NCBI RefSeq assembly: GCF_900110885.1
Contig: NZ_FOFJ01000019.1
Span: forward strand, 1 to 64,000
From: Azotobacter beijerinckii
GTDB taxonomy: Bacteria; Pseudomonadota; Gammaproteobacteria; Pseudomonadales; Pseudomonadaceae
Reading direction: 5' to 3'
DNA length: 64,000 nt
Part shown: one piece after another, positions 8,566 through 16,513 of the stretch
Numbering within the stretch: the stretch's first letter is position 1
Layout: every line of letters starts with the position of its first letter
The notes under the pieces: generated by a model
The model's database searches: none
Seen by the model: only the letters and a program-made list of their open reading frames with translations
What the model was told of the DNA's origin: nothing
Translations under genes and position numbers: made by a program

Positions 8566-10329
8566 TCAAGCGCTGGCGAAGTGCGCTGCAGGCGCTGCCG
8601 CAACCTCCTGCGTCGGCCGCGCCGCCAGGGCCTGGCCGACGATGTAGCCGAAGGTCATGCCCGGCCCCAGGGTGATGCCGCCGCTCGGGTAGTGGCCGTT
8701 CATCACGCTGGCCATGTCGTTGCCCACCGCGTACAGGCCGGGAATCGGCGCACCGCCATCCCCCAGCACCCGGGCGCCGGCATCGGTGCGCAGCCCGGCG
8801 AAGGTGCCGAGGCTGCCGGGCACCAGCTTGATCGCGTAGAACGGGCCCTGCCTGAGCGCGCCCAGCGACGGGTTCGGCCCGTGCAGCGCCTCGCCCTGGG
8901 CCTTGTTGTAGGCTGAGGCGCCGCGCTTGAACTCGGGGTCGACGCCCTGTTCCGCGCCGGCATTGAAGGCCGCCACCGTGGCCTCCAGCTGGCGGGCGTC
9001 GATGCCGCACTGGCGGGCCAGCTCGGCCAGGCTGTCGGCCTGGTGCAGATAGCCCTTGCGCACCCAGGGCCGGGTCGGGAACGGGAACGGCCGCGCCCAG
9101 CCGAGGCCGTAGCGGCGCTGCGCCTTGTGATCGCAAATCAGCCAGGCCTGCGCCACCTCGCCTTCCGGCGTGGCGGCGAACAGGGCGTTCATGAAGTCGT
9201 GATAGGAGTCGGCCTCGTTGACGAAGCGCCGGCCATCGCGACGCACGGCGATGAAGCCGGGCTTGGCGCGTTCGAGCAGATGCGGGAAACCGCTGAAACC
9301 GCCGTCGGCACGCGGCACCCGGGACACCGGCGCCCAGGCCGCGGGGCTGGCCAGATCCTCGGCGACCCGCCCGCCGACGCTCTCGCCCAGGCGCAGGCCG
9401 TCGCCGGTGTTGCCCTTGGGCGCCGCCGAGAGGTGCTCGGTGCCGTTCGGCGCATGGGCGAACAGCTGGGCGATGCGTTTCTGGTCATGGGGGAAGCCGC
9501 CGCAGGCCAGCACCACCCCGCGGCGGGCGCGGATCTCGACCAGCGCCCCGCCCCGCTCGACCCGCGCGCCGACCACCGCCTCGCCCTCGCGCAGCAGACC
9601 GCGCACCGGGGCCTCGGTGAACAGGCTCACCCGGCGGTCCAGGGCGCTTTTCAGCAGCCGCGCCACCAGCGCATTGCCGTTGACCAGATGCAAGCCGCGG
9701 CCATGCGCCAGCAGATCGCGGAAATGCCGCAGCAGGCGCTTGCCGGCATACAGCGCCGAGCGCGGCGAGCGACGGGCGTTGAAGAAATGCGCCAGGTCCG
9801 CGCCGCCGGCGATGCCCATCCCGGCCAGGCTGATCAGGTCCAGCGGCGGGCGCAGCCTGTCGATCCAGGGACCGAGCTGGCGGCCGTCGAACGGCTGGGC
9901 GCAGAGCGAACGGCCGCCGCGGACGAAGCCCGGCGAGTCGTGAAAGTCCGGCATCGTGCTGCCGGAGAAGAACTGCACGGCGGTACGGCGCTGGAAGAAC
10001 TCGACCATCCGCGGGCCCTCTTCCAGAAAGGCCTCCATCCGCGCGTCCAGGGTATCGGTGTGCAGCTCGCTGCGCAGGTAGCTGCGCGGCTGTTCAGCCT
10101 CCTCGACGAGGCCCTCGGCGACCGCCAGCGGGTTGCGCGGAATCCACAGCCAGCCGCCCGACCAGGCGCTGGTGCCGCCGAGAAACGGCTCCTTCTCCGC
10201 CACCACGACCGTCAGGCCATGCTCGGCGGCGGTCACCGCCGCGGCGAGGCCGGCGGCGCCGGAACCGACGACGAGCACATCGCAACTGTCGGGTAGTGGC
10301 TGGCTGTCGACAGCGTTGGGGGTGTGCAT
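8566..10329 (-). CDS. FAD-dependent dehydrogenase, KstD/fumarate-reductase family (paralogue 1)
   Basis: This 587-residue flavoprotein belongs to the FAD_binding_2 family, which includes 3-ketosteroid Delta1-dehydrogenases and fumarate reductases. The N-terminal dinucleotide fold VVGSGAAGLAAAVTAAEHG (about residues 20-38), the following GGTSAWSGG and the C-terminal GGITLGPGMTFGYI FAD contacts are all present. Such enzymes introduce or remove a C=C bond next to a carbonyl. It is similar along its whole length to the second flavoprotein at 10730-12520 in the same operon. It lies 111 bp after the NIPSNAP gene. There is no signal peptide, so it is probably cytoplasmic. A steroid substrate is unlikely, since no steroid gene is nearby; a cyclic ketone or hydroaromatic acid is more plausible (inference). 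Confidence 0.88.
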   Translation of the reverse strand: MHTPNAVDSQPLPDSCDVLVVGSGAAGLAAAVTAAEHGLTVVVAEKEPFLGGTSAWSGGWLWIPRNPLAVAEGLVEEAEQPRSYLRSELHTDTLDARMEAFLEEGPRMVEFFQRRTAVQFFSGSTMPDFHDSPGFVRGGRSLCAQPFDGRQLGPWIDRLRPPLDLISLAGMGIAGGADLAHFFNARRSPRSALYAGKRLLRHFRDLLAHGRGLHLVNGNALVARLLKSALDRRVSLFTEAPVRGLLREGEAVVGARVERGGALVEIRARRGVVLACGGFPHDQKRIAQLFAHAPNGTEHLSAAPKGNTGDGLRLGESVGGRVAEDLASPAAWAPVSRVPRADGGFSGFPHLLERAKPGFIAVRRDGRRFVNEADSYHDFMNALFAATPEGEVAQAWLICDHKAQRRYGLGWARPFPFPTRPWVRKGYLHQADSLAELARQCGIDARQLEATVAAFNAGAEQGVDPEFKRGASAYNKAQGEALHGPNPSLGALRQGPFYAIKLVPGSLGTFAGLRTDAGARVLGDGGAPIPGLYAVGNDMASVMNGHYPSGGITLGPGMTFGYIVGQALAARPTQEVAAAPAAHFASA

Positions 10330-10440
10330 GGCAATCTCCCGTCTTGTTCTTGTGATCGAGGGGCAAGCCGACCCCCTGCCCGCACGCGACGGGCATGGGA
10401 GTCTTCCGGGTGCTTCGGCCCCGCTAGCGGAGCCGGGCCC

Positions 10441-10761
10441 TCACTGCAGCGGCGAGAAGTCGGTCGGGCGCATCAGCCGCGAGTCGAGGCTCATCACCGC
10501 GTCCAGTTCCTTGTTCTTGCGGCTGAACTCCAGCCAGCGCGGGTCGGCGGCCATCCGCGTGCGACGGGCCTGGCGGTCGTCCAGGCTCTCGTAGGCCCAG
10601 ATGTGCACCACCTGGTTGGCGCCGCCGAACTCGGTGACGAAGAAGCCGACCAGATTACCGAGAACCTCCGTCTGCAGCGGCAGCGCGTCGCTCTTGTAGA
10701 GGGCCAGCCAGTCGGCCAGCTTGGTCGGCTTAATGGTGTAGGTGCGCAGTTCGTAGTACAT
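10441..10761 (-). CDS. NIPSNAP family protein
   Basis: This 106-residue protein has the NIPSNAP ferredoxin-like fold signature: MYYELRTYTIKPTKLADWL at the start and VVHIWAYESLDDRQARR in the middle. Bacterial members often occur in catabolic operons, sometimes fused or paired with oxidoreductases, with unclear biochemical roles. Its first 32 bp overlap the end of the upstream flavoprotein gene in a different frame, pointing to tight co-expression. It separates the two paralogous flavoproteins. No catalytic residue can be named. Confidence 0.88.
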   Translation of the reverse strand: MYYELRTYTIKPTKLADWLALYKSDALPLQTEVLGNLVGFFVTEFGGANQVVHIWAYESLDDRQARRTRMAADPRWLEFSRKNKELDAVMSLDSRLMRPTDFSPLQ

Positions 10762-12520
10762 GTTCTTCTCCAGGTGGGGTTGCGTTCGTTGTGCCGTCGC
10801 CCAGGCGTTCGGCGATATCGCTGGCAGCAATGTAGCCGAAGGTCAGGCCCGGACCGAGGGTGATGCCGGGGCCCGGATAGGTACCGTCCATAATCGAGTT
10901 CATTTCGTTGCCGGCGGCGTACAGACCGGCGATGGGCTGGCCGGCAAGATCCAGCACATTGGCCCGGGCGTCGGTCAGCAGGCCGCGCGCCGAGCCGAGA
11001 TCGCCGGTGTCGACGCGGATCGCGTAGTACGGCGCCTTGGCGAGCGGCGCGATACAGGGATTGGGCGTATGCAGCGGGTCGCCCATGTAGCGGTTGTAGG
11101 CGTTGCCGCCCTTGCCGAATTCCCGGTCGAGGTTCTGCCGGGCGTCGGCGTTGTAGCGCTCGAGGGTCTGCTGCAAGCCCGCGGCGTCCACGCCGGTGCG
11201 GCGCGCCAGCTCGAGGATGCTCTCGGCGCGGTGCAGGTAGCCGGCTTCGACCAGCGCCGCGTTGTCCACCGGCTTGGGCCGGGCCAGGCCCATGCCGTAC
11301 TTGTTCATCGCCTCGGCGTCGCAGATCAGCCAGCACGGCGCGTTGGCGCCGCCCTCGGCGAACATCGCCTCGACGAAACTGTGGTAGGAGTCGGACTCGT
11401 TGACGAAGCGCCGGCCGGCACGGTTGACCGCGATCATTCCCGGCTTGGCGCGGTCGGTGACCAGGTGCGGGAAGCGCTCCAGGCTGCCGTCCGGCTTGCG
11501 CAGCACCGAGACCGGCGCCCAGAAGAAGCTGGCGGCCATGCCCTCGCCGGTCGCGGCATTCACCGCGGCGGCCAGGCTCAGGCCGTCGCCGACGTTGGTC
11601 TCCGGCGACATGCTCCAGTGCTCGGCATCGGTCTTCGGCCGGTAGGCGGCGGCCTGCGGACCGGCGGCGAAGCCACCACTGGCCAGCACCACCCCGCCGC
11701 GGGCCAGCACGTGCCGGCGCTGGCCGGCATGCTCGATCAGCATGCCCTTGACCCTGCCGTCCTCGACGATCAGCGACTCGCTGCGGGCATCGAGCCAGAG
11801 CTCCACACCCTTGGCGAAGGCGGTGGTGGCCAGGCGCGCGATCAAGGCGTTGCCGACCGTCAGGCGGGTGCCGCGCGGGTGCCTCAGGCGGTCGACGCCG
11901 TAGCGTGCCAGCAGCTTCAGGCAGTGCCAGAGCGATTTGGGCGAGCGCTTGATGCCGAGAAAATGCTGGATGTCGACGCGGTTGACCATCATCCCGCCGA
12001 ACAGCAGCATGCCGTCCGGCGGCCTGCGCAGGTCCTTGAAGCGCGCGCCGAGGCGGCGCCCGTCGTATTCGGCGATTTCCAGCGCGCGACCCGTATCGGT
12101 GCCGCCGGGCAGGTCCGGGTAGTAGTCCGGGGAGAGCGGCCGCAGGCTGTACTTCAGCTCGCTGTGGCGCTCGAGAAAGCTCAGCGCCTCGCGCCCGCGC
12201 GCGATGAAGGCGTCGACCCGTGCGGGCCGGTAACCCTTGCCGATGACGCCCTTCAGGTAGGTGCGCGTCTGCTCGGCCGGGACATGGATGCCGGCCGCCC
12301 GCGCCTGGTCGCTGTCATGAATCCACACGGCGCCGCCGGAAATCGCCGAGGTGCCGCCGAAGGTGGCGGCCTTTTCCACCAGCAGGACCTTCAGACCCCG
12401 ACAGGCGGCGGTGACCGCCGCGGCGAAGCCCGCGGCGCCGCTGCCGAGCACGATGACGTCATAGGTCAGCGCGAACGCGTCCGCCGAGCCCGCGGAAGGC
12501 CGGTGCGTAACTGTGTTCAT
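10730..12520 (-). CDS. FAD-dependent dehydrogenase, KstD/fumarate-reductase family (paralogue 2)
   Basis: This 596-residue flavoprotein is paralogous to the one at 8566-10329. It shows the FAD fold VIVLGSGAAGFAAAVTAACRG (residues about 22-42), GGTSAISGGAVWI, a central FVNESDSYHSF motif and the C-terminal PGITLGPGLTFGYIAASD. It begins MNTVTHRP at an ATG 40 bp after the AroE-like gene; a longer in-frame start would run into that gene. Two desaturase-type flavoproteins in one operon suggest two successive dehydrogenations of one ring, as described for aromatisation of 4-oxocyclohexanecarboxylate. That analogy is inference only. Confidence 0.88.
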   Translation of the reverse strand: MNTVTHRPSAGSADAFALTYDVIVLGSGAAGFAAAVTAACRGLKVLLVEKAATFGGTSAISGGAVWIHDSDQARAAGIHVPAEQTRTYLKGVIGKGYRPARVDAFIARGREALSFLERHSELKYSLRPLSPDYYPDLPGGTDTGRALEIAEYDGRRLGARFKDLRRPPDGMLLFGGMMVNRVDIQHFLGIKRSPKSLWHCLKLLARYGVDRLRHPRGTRLTVGNALIARLATTAFAKGVELWLDARSESLIVEDGRVKGMLIEHAGQRRHVLARGGVVLASGGFAAGPQAAAYRPKTDAEHWSMSPETNVGDGLSLAAAVNAATGEGMAASFFWAPVSVLRKPDGSLERFPHLVTDRAKPGMIAVNRAGRRFVNESDSYHSFVEAMFAEGGANAPCWLICDAEAMNKYGMGLARPKPVDNAALVEAGYLHRAESILELARRTGVDAAGLQQTLERYNADARQNLDREFGKGGNAYNRYMGDPLHTPNPCIAPLAKAPYYAIRVDTGDLGSARGLLTDARANVLDLAGQPIAGLYAAGNEMNSIMDGTYPGPGITLGPGLTFGYIAASDIAERLGDGTTNATPPGEEHVLRTAHLHH

Positions 12521-12560
12521 TGCGTATCGCCTGTTGAAAGGACGGCAAGCGCCGGGGACT

Positions 12561-13370
12561 TCAGATTTCCAGGGGCGTGACGCCCATGAAGTGGCCGAGG
12601 TTGCCGACCTGGGCAAACGCCATCTCCGGGCCGGTCTGCACCGTGCAGCCCATCCGCCGGGCGAAGGCGAGCAGCGGGGTGATTTCCGGCGAGGTCACCA
12701 CATCGGCGACCAGGCAGTGCTTCGACAAGGTTTCCAGCAGGCTTTGCGGCAGCGGCAGCTCGCCGGTATCGCCCATGCCCACCGGCGAAGCGTTGACCAC
12801 CAGGTCGAAGTCGGCGAGCGAGGTGTATGCGCCGCCGATGTCGATCGCCGGGAAGGCCTGGCGCAGCAACGCGCAGAGGCTCTCGACGCGCTCGGCGCTG
12901 AGGTCGGCGATGGCCAGCCGGGTCACCCCGCCCTGGCACAGGGAATAGGCGATGGCACTGCCGACGCCGCCGGAACCGACCACCAGGGCGCGCTTGCCGC
13001 TGGGGTCGAAGCGGTGCTTGCGGGCAGCATTGAGGAACCCCTCGCCGTCGACGATATCGCCGACCAGGCGGCCGTCCGCCTCGCGGCGGATCACGTTGAC
13101 CGAACGCAGTGCGGCCGAGCGTTCGCTGACCGCATCCAAGCGGCTGGACAGGACCTGCTTGTAGGGCACGGTGACCACGCAACCGCGCAGATTCTTCCAG
13201 CCACGCAGGGCGGCGAGGAAACCCTCCAGCGCCGGCTCCTGCAGGTCGATGGCGATCATCGCCAGGTCCCGGCCATGCTCGGCGAACCAGGCGTTGAAGT
13301 TTTCCGGGGATTTGACCTGGGCGATCGGCGAACCGACGATGCCGACCAGTTCGGTTGAACCACGAATCAT
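12561..13370 (-). CDS. Shikimate/quinate dehydrogenase-like protein with altered substrate pocket
   Basis: This 269-residue NAD(P)-dependent dehydrogenase has the AroE architecture: an N-terminal substrate domain, then the Rossmann motif VVGSGGVGSA (about 130-139). Catalytic Lys71 (VTVPYK), Asn92 and Asp108 are kept. However, the first serine of the usual SKS motif is Val19 (AQVKSP) and the NTDG motif is IVDG, so residues that hold the shikimate carboxylate and ring differ. It is therefore probably not the biosynthetic aroE but an AroE-like catabolic enzyme. It is the first gene of the leftward operon and divergent from the IclR gene, with a PcaR-like operator between. Confidence 0.85.
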   Translation of the reverse strand: MIRGSTELVGIVGSPIAQVKSPENFNAWFAEHGRDLAMIAIDLQEPALEGFLAALRGWKNLRGCVVTVPYKQVLSSRLDAVSERSAALRSVNVIRREADGRLVGDIVDGEGFLNAARKHRFDPSGKRALVVGSGGVGSAIAYSLCQGGVTRLAIADLSAERVESLCALLRQAFPAIDIGGAYTSLADFDLVVNASPVGMGDTGELPLPQSLLETLSKHCLVADVVTSPEITPLLAFARRMGCTVQTGPEMAFAQVGNLGHFMGVTPLEI

Positions 13371-13466
13371 GGGAGCCTCCAGCTGCTGCTATTGGATTTG
13401 TTGTGGCTCGATCCTGCGCCCCGGCAATTTCCGGAACAAGGTTCCCGTTCGTCATTCTAGTTGTTA

Positions 13467-13492
13467 ATCGCATGGACACTGCGATAATCGCA
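13467..13492. promoter_or_regulatory. IclR/PcaR-type operator in the aroE-like/iclR divergent promoter
   Basis: Three copies of one half-site occur here: ATCGCA at 13467-13472, its inverse TGCGAT at 13480-13485 and ATCGCA again at 13487-13492. The last two form a perfect 13-bp palindrome TGCGAT-A-ATCGCA. The core CGATAATCGCA is shared with the 15-bp PcaR site reported for Pseudomonas putida (GTTCGATAATCGCAC). It lies 28 bp upstream of the iclR start, in the 150-bp divergent promoter region, so it could control both directions. Confidence 0.65.
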
Positions 13493-13520
13493 TCAAATCG
13501 GCAAAATACTTCCCGCGTCC

Positions 13521-14288
13521 ATGAAACAGCCCGTCATCCACTCCCGCGACCTGATCGCCGGCCTGCAGAAGGGCCTGGCCCTGATGCAGCTGTTCTCCGA
13601 GCGCCATCCGCGCCTCAGCGTGCCGCAGGCGGCCAACCTCTCCGGGCTGACCCCGAGCGCGGTGCGGCGCTTTCTGCTGACCCTGGTCCACGACGGCTTC
13701 GCCGAAACCGACGGGCGCCACTACTGGCTGACCGCCAAAGCCCTGCGCATCGGCCAGGCCTACGTGGATTCGGCGCAGCTGCCGCGCATGTTGCGGCCGA
13801 TCGTCGAGCAGGTCGCGCGCAGCACCCAGGAACACGTCTCGGTGGGCGTGCGCGACGGCGACGACATCGTGCACATCGTGCGCAGCCGCTACAGCCACGT
13901 CGCCTCGCTGTCGATCCGCCCCGGCTCGCGGGTGCCGATGTACTGCACGGCGAGCGGCCGGCTGTGGCTGGCCGCGCTGGACGCGGCAGAGCTGGACGCC
14001 TATTTCGCGCGGGTCGAGCTGCGCGCCCTGACGCCCTACACCCAGAGCACGGAAGCGGAAATCCGCGCCGAACTCGCCCGGATCGGCGCACTCGGCCATG
14101 CGCTGGTCGACCAGGAATACGAGGTGGGCATGCGCGTGCTGGGCGTGCCGCTGCGCGACCGCGAGGGGCAACTGAAGGCCAGCCTGACGCTGACCACCCA
14201 TGCCGCGCGGATGAGCCCGGAGGAGATGCGCGAGCGTTACCTGCCCGCCTTATATGAAGCCCAGGCCCTGCTCAGGCCGATTCTCTGA
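13521..14288 (+). CDS. IclR-family transcriptional regulator, PcaR/PobR-like
   Basis: This 255-residue protein has an N-terminal winged helix-turn-helix (GLALMQLFSERHPRLSVPQA to LTPSAVRRFLLTLVHDGFAE, residues about 18-62) and a C-terminal IclR effector domain. PcaR, PobR and CatR of aromatic-acid catabolism are of this type, and the sequence resembles the PcaR/PobR branch (GSRVPMYCTASGRLWLA). It is divergent from the AroE-like/flavoprotein operon and has a PcaR-like operator in its own promoter, so it probably regulates itself and that operon in response to an aromatic or hydroaromatic acid. Confidence 0.9.
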   Translation: MKQPVIHSRDLIAGLQKGLALMQLFSERHPRLSVPQAANLSGLTPSAVRRFLLTLVHDGFAETDGRHYWLTAKALRIGQAYVDSAQLPRMLRPIVEQVARSTQEHVSVGVRDGDDIVHIVRSRYSHVASLSIRPGSRVPMYCTASGRLWLAALDAAELDAYFARVELRALTPYTQSTEAEIRAELARIGALGHALVDQEYEVGMRVLGVPLRDREGQLKASLTLTTHAARMSPEEMRERYLPALYEAQALLRPIL

Positions 14289-14340
14289 CGTCCATCGCCC
14301 GGGAGTCGCCGGCAGGCGGCCGGCGCTCCCCTCCGGCGAA

Positions 14341-14532
14341 TCAGGGACGCAGCTTGCTCGCCGGTTCGCCGGCGATGCCGAAGTCGGTCTTGGGAATCTC
14401 GTGGATGATTATCCGGATCCGCTCCAGGGGCGAGTCCAGCGAGCGGGAGATGGCCTGGCTGACTTCGCGGATCATGGTTTCCTTCTGCTCGCGGGTGGGG
14501 CCTTCGATGAGGTGCACATGGACGATGGGCAT
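14341..14532 (-). CDS. 4-oxalocrotonate tautomerase-like protein
   Basis: This 63-residue protein (62 after Met removal) is close in length and sequence to 4-oxalocrotonate tautomerase (PIVHVHLIEG, EVSQAISRSLDSPLERIRIII). Counting from the catalytic Pro1, Arg39 and Phe50 are conserved, but the substrate-binding Arg11 of 4-OT is Pro11. It may thus act on a different keto-enol substrate or have another activity of the superfamily. The gene converges with the IclR gene (52 bp between stops) and starts at an ATG with a GGAG sequence upstream. A role in the neighbouring catabolic cluster is likely but unproven. Confidence 0.85.
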   Translation of the reverse strand: MPIVHVHLIEGPTREQKETMIREVSQAISRSLDSPLERIRIIIHEIPKTDFGIAGEPASKLRP

Positions 14533-14704
14533 AGGATGTCTGCTCCAGAAAGGCTGCCGTTTCGCCATGAGCGACGGTGCGAGGCAGCCCGGGTTATGAG
14601 GGAAGCGAGGCGTGTTGCCCGCGCTGGCAAGCCGGTATCTTTGTGCCGGCCACAAGCAGCCTCCAATGAGATACGATGTCTGTCAACTACTGGATATCGA
14701 TGGA

Positions 14705-14728
14705 GCTTATGGCGGACTCGCCATAAGC
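14705..14728. promoter_or_regulatory. Perfect inverted repeat in the gap upstream of the AEC transporter gene
   Basis: In the 314-bp gap 14533-14846, which holds no gene, there is a perfect 10-bp inverted repeat (GCTTATGGCG and CGCCATAAGC) with a 4-base spacer, 118 bp before the transporter start. It could be an operator or, if transcribed, a very stable hairpin. No T-run follows, so it is not a standard terminator. Nothing else in the gap could be identified. Confidence 0.5.
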
Positions 14729-14846
14729 GTTCGCTAAACGCACACTAAGGGGGCTTCCTTTGACGCAACGGCTTGAACCGCTCAGTACACTCTGCGAGCG
14801 CCTCCCGAGCTTGCCCTCCTCGCCCATCCCACCAAGGTAGTCCGCC

Positions 14847-15782
14847 GTGCTGCAGATCCTCTCCATCACCACGCCCATCTTCATCCTGATCGGGCTGGGC
14901 TTCTTCGCCGTCCGCTTCGAGGTGGTCAGCCGCGAGCAGATTCGCGGCCTGGGCAGCTTCGTCATCACCTTCGCCCTGCCGGCACTGGTGATCAAGGCGC
15001 TGTCGAACAACCACTTCCAGGAGGTGATGAACTGGCAGTACCTGCTGGCCTACTGCGTGGGTTCCCTGGCGGTCTACCTGTTCGGCCTGGTCTTCGCCCT
15101 CAAACTGCGCCGGGAACCCCTGGACACCGGCGCCATCACCGCGCTGGGCATGGCCGTCTCCAACAGCGGCTTCGTCGGCTACCCGATCGTCGCCATGCTG
15201 CTCGGCCCGGCGGCGGCCATCGGCCTGGCGCTGAACATGCTGGTGGAGAACCTGCTGATCATCCCCTTGAGCCTGATCCTCGCCGAGGCCGGCCGGCAGC
15301 AGGGCTCCGCCGCCAAGGTGTTGCGCGAGACGGCCAAGCGCCTGGCCAAGACCCCGCTGATCATCGCCATGCTCGTCGGCCTGCTGCTCTCCCTGCTGGA
15401 GGCACGCCTGCCGGCGATTCCGGACAAGGTGGTGGACATGCTCGCCTCGGCGTCGGCGCCGGTCGCCCTGTTCGTGATCGGTGGCTCCCTCTACGGCCTG
15501 AAGCTGAACGGCCTGTTCGCCGAACTGCGAATGATCGCCGTGGGCAAGCTGATCCTCCACCCGCTGGCGGTCTTCCTGCTCTTCTCGCTGCTGCCGAACG
15601 TGGACCCGGTACTGATGGTGGCCGGGGTGATGTTCGCCAGCTCGCCGATGCTGAGCATCTACCCGATCTTCGGCCAGCGCTTCGGCGTCGAGGGCCGCTG
15701 CGCTGCCGCCCTGCTGTTCACCACGGTGATGTCCTTCTTCACCATCAGCCTGCTGATCGGCGTCATGAAGCCGCACCTGTAG
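14847..15782 (+). CDS. AEC-family (auxin efflux carrier-type) permease
   Basis: This is a 311-residue inner-membrane protein with about ten hydrophobic helices of the AEC/bile-acid transporter superfamily. It has the helix-crossing segments NSGFVGYPI near residue 110 and the corresponding second-repeat region ASSPMLSIYPIFG near 270. Bacterial AEC proteins move dicarboxylates such as malate or malonate, or unknown organic acids. The ATG at 14847 was chosen by family length. It may belong to the catabolic neighbourhood as an organic-acid carrier, but the direction and substrate are unknown. Confidence 0.88.
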   Translation: MLQILSITTPIFILIGLGFFAVRFEVVSREQIRGLGSFVITFALPALVIKALSNNHFQEVMNWQYLLAYCVGSLAVYLFGLVFALKLRREPLDTGAITALGMAVSNSGFVGYPIVAMLLGPAAAIGLALNMLVENLLIIPLSLILAEAGRQQGSAAKVLRETAKRLAKTPLIIAMLVGLLLSLLEARLPAIPDKVVDMLASASAPVALFVIGGSLYGLKLNGLFAELRMIAVGKLILHPLAVFLLFSLLPNVDPVLMVAGVMFASSPMLSIYPIFGQRFGVEGRCAAALLFTTVMSFFTISLLIGVMKPHL

Positions 15783-15796
15783 CGCTCTCCGGGGCA

Positions 15797-15829
15797 CCGG
15801 CCGTCCCGCCCGCCGCCGGGACGGGCCGG
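15797..15829 (+). terminator. Stem-loop after the AEC transporter gene
   Basis: A GC-rich inverted repeat (CCGGCCGTCCCG against CGGGACGGGCCGG, one bulged base, 8-base loop) begins 15 bp after the transporter stop. There is no U-rich tail, so termination is plausible but unproven. Confidence 0.4.
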
Positions 15830-15945
15830 CAAAGCCCCCACAGGAAGACGAGGCACTCCTGCCGGAAGCCAAGGGCGCGTCATGGGCGCTGGCCTAAGCT
15901 TTTGCCTGTCCGCTTCGGACAATCGTCACTCAGGAGGGATTCGAA

Positions 15946-16479
15946 ATGGCCGACACCGAAAAACAGGTTCCCGCCAGCAGCGCGCCGGAGAGCAGGAGCC
16001 CCCTGGAAAACTGGCACCCGCTGGACCGGCTGCGCCGGCAGGTCGATCACCTGTTCTCCGACTTCAGCCGCAAGGCCCTGCGCACCCCCTTCCCCCGCAA
16101 CCTGTTCGACAGCGAGCCGCAGTGGTCGCGGGAGCTGTTCGGCCAGGGCATGCCGGCGGTGGACATCAACGACAAGGGCACCGCCTACGAGATTTCCGCC
16201 GAACTGCCCGGCATGGACGAGAAGGACATCGAGGTCAAGCTGTCCAGCGGCTGCCTGACCATCAAGGGGGAGAAGAAGGAAGCACGCGAGGACAAGAAGA
16301 AGGACGCCTACGTCGCCGAACGCTACTACGGCGCCTTCCAGCGCAGCTTCGCCCTGCCCCAGGAAGTCGACGCCGAGCGCATCGAGGCGAACTTCAGCAA
16401 GGGCGTGCTGACCCTGAGCCTGCCGAAGAAGCCGGAAGCCCTGGCCGACGAGAAGACCATCGAGGTCAAGACCGGCTGA
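15946..16479 (+). CDS. Small heat-shock protein, Hsp20/alpha-crystallin family
   Basis: This 177-residue ATP-independent chaperone binds unfolding proteins. The alpha-crystallin domain runs from about residue 68 (MPAVDINDKGTAYEISAELPGM) to 165, ending in the family hallmark GVLTLSLPK. The N-terminal region is longer than in E. coli IbpA, and the protein ends IEVKTG with a weak version of the C-terminal I-x-I motif. The start follows a strong AGGAGG at the right distance. It is a single-gene unit; no heat-shock promoter could be recognised with confidence. Confidence 0.93.
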   Translation: MADTEKQVPASSAPESRSPLENWHPLDRLRRQVDHLFSDFSRKALRTPFPRNLFDSEPQWSRELFGQGMPAVDINDKGTAYEISAELPGMDEKDIEVKLSSGCLTIKGEKKEAREDKKKDAYVAERYYGAFQRSFALPQEVDAERIEANFSKGVLTLSLPKKPEALADEKTIEVKTG

Positions 16480-16513
16480 GCGGCCCCGCCTTCCCTGCTC
16501 GCCCCGGGCGGGC

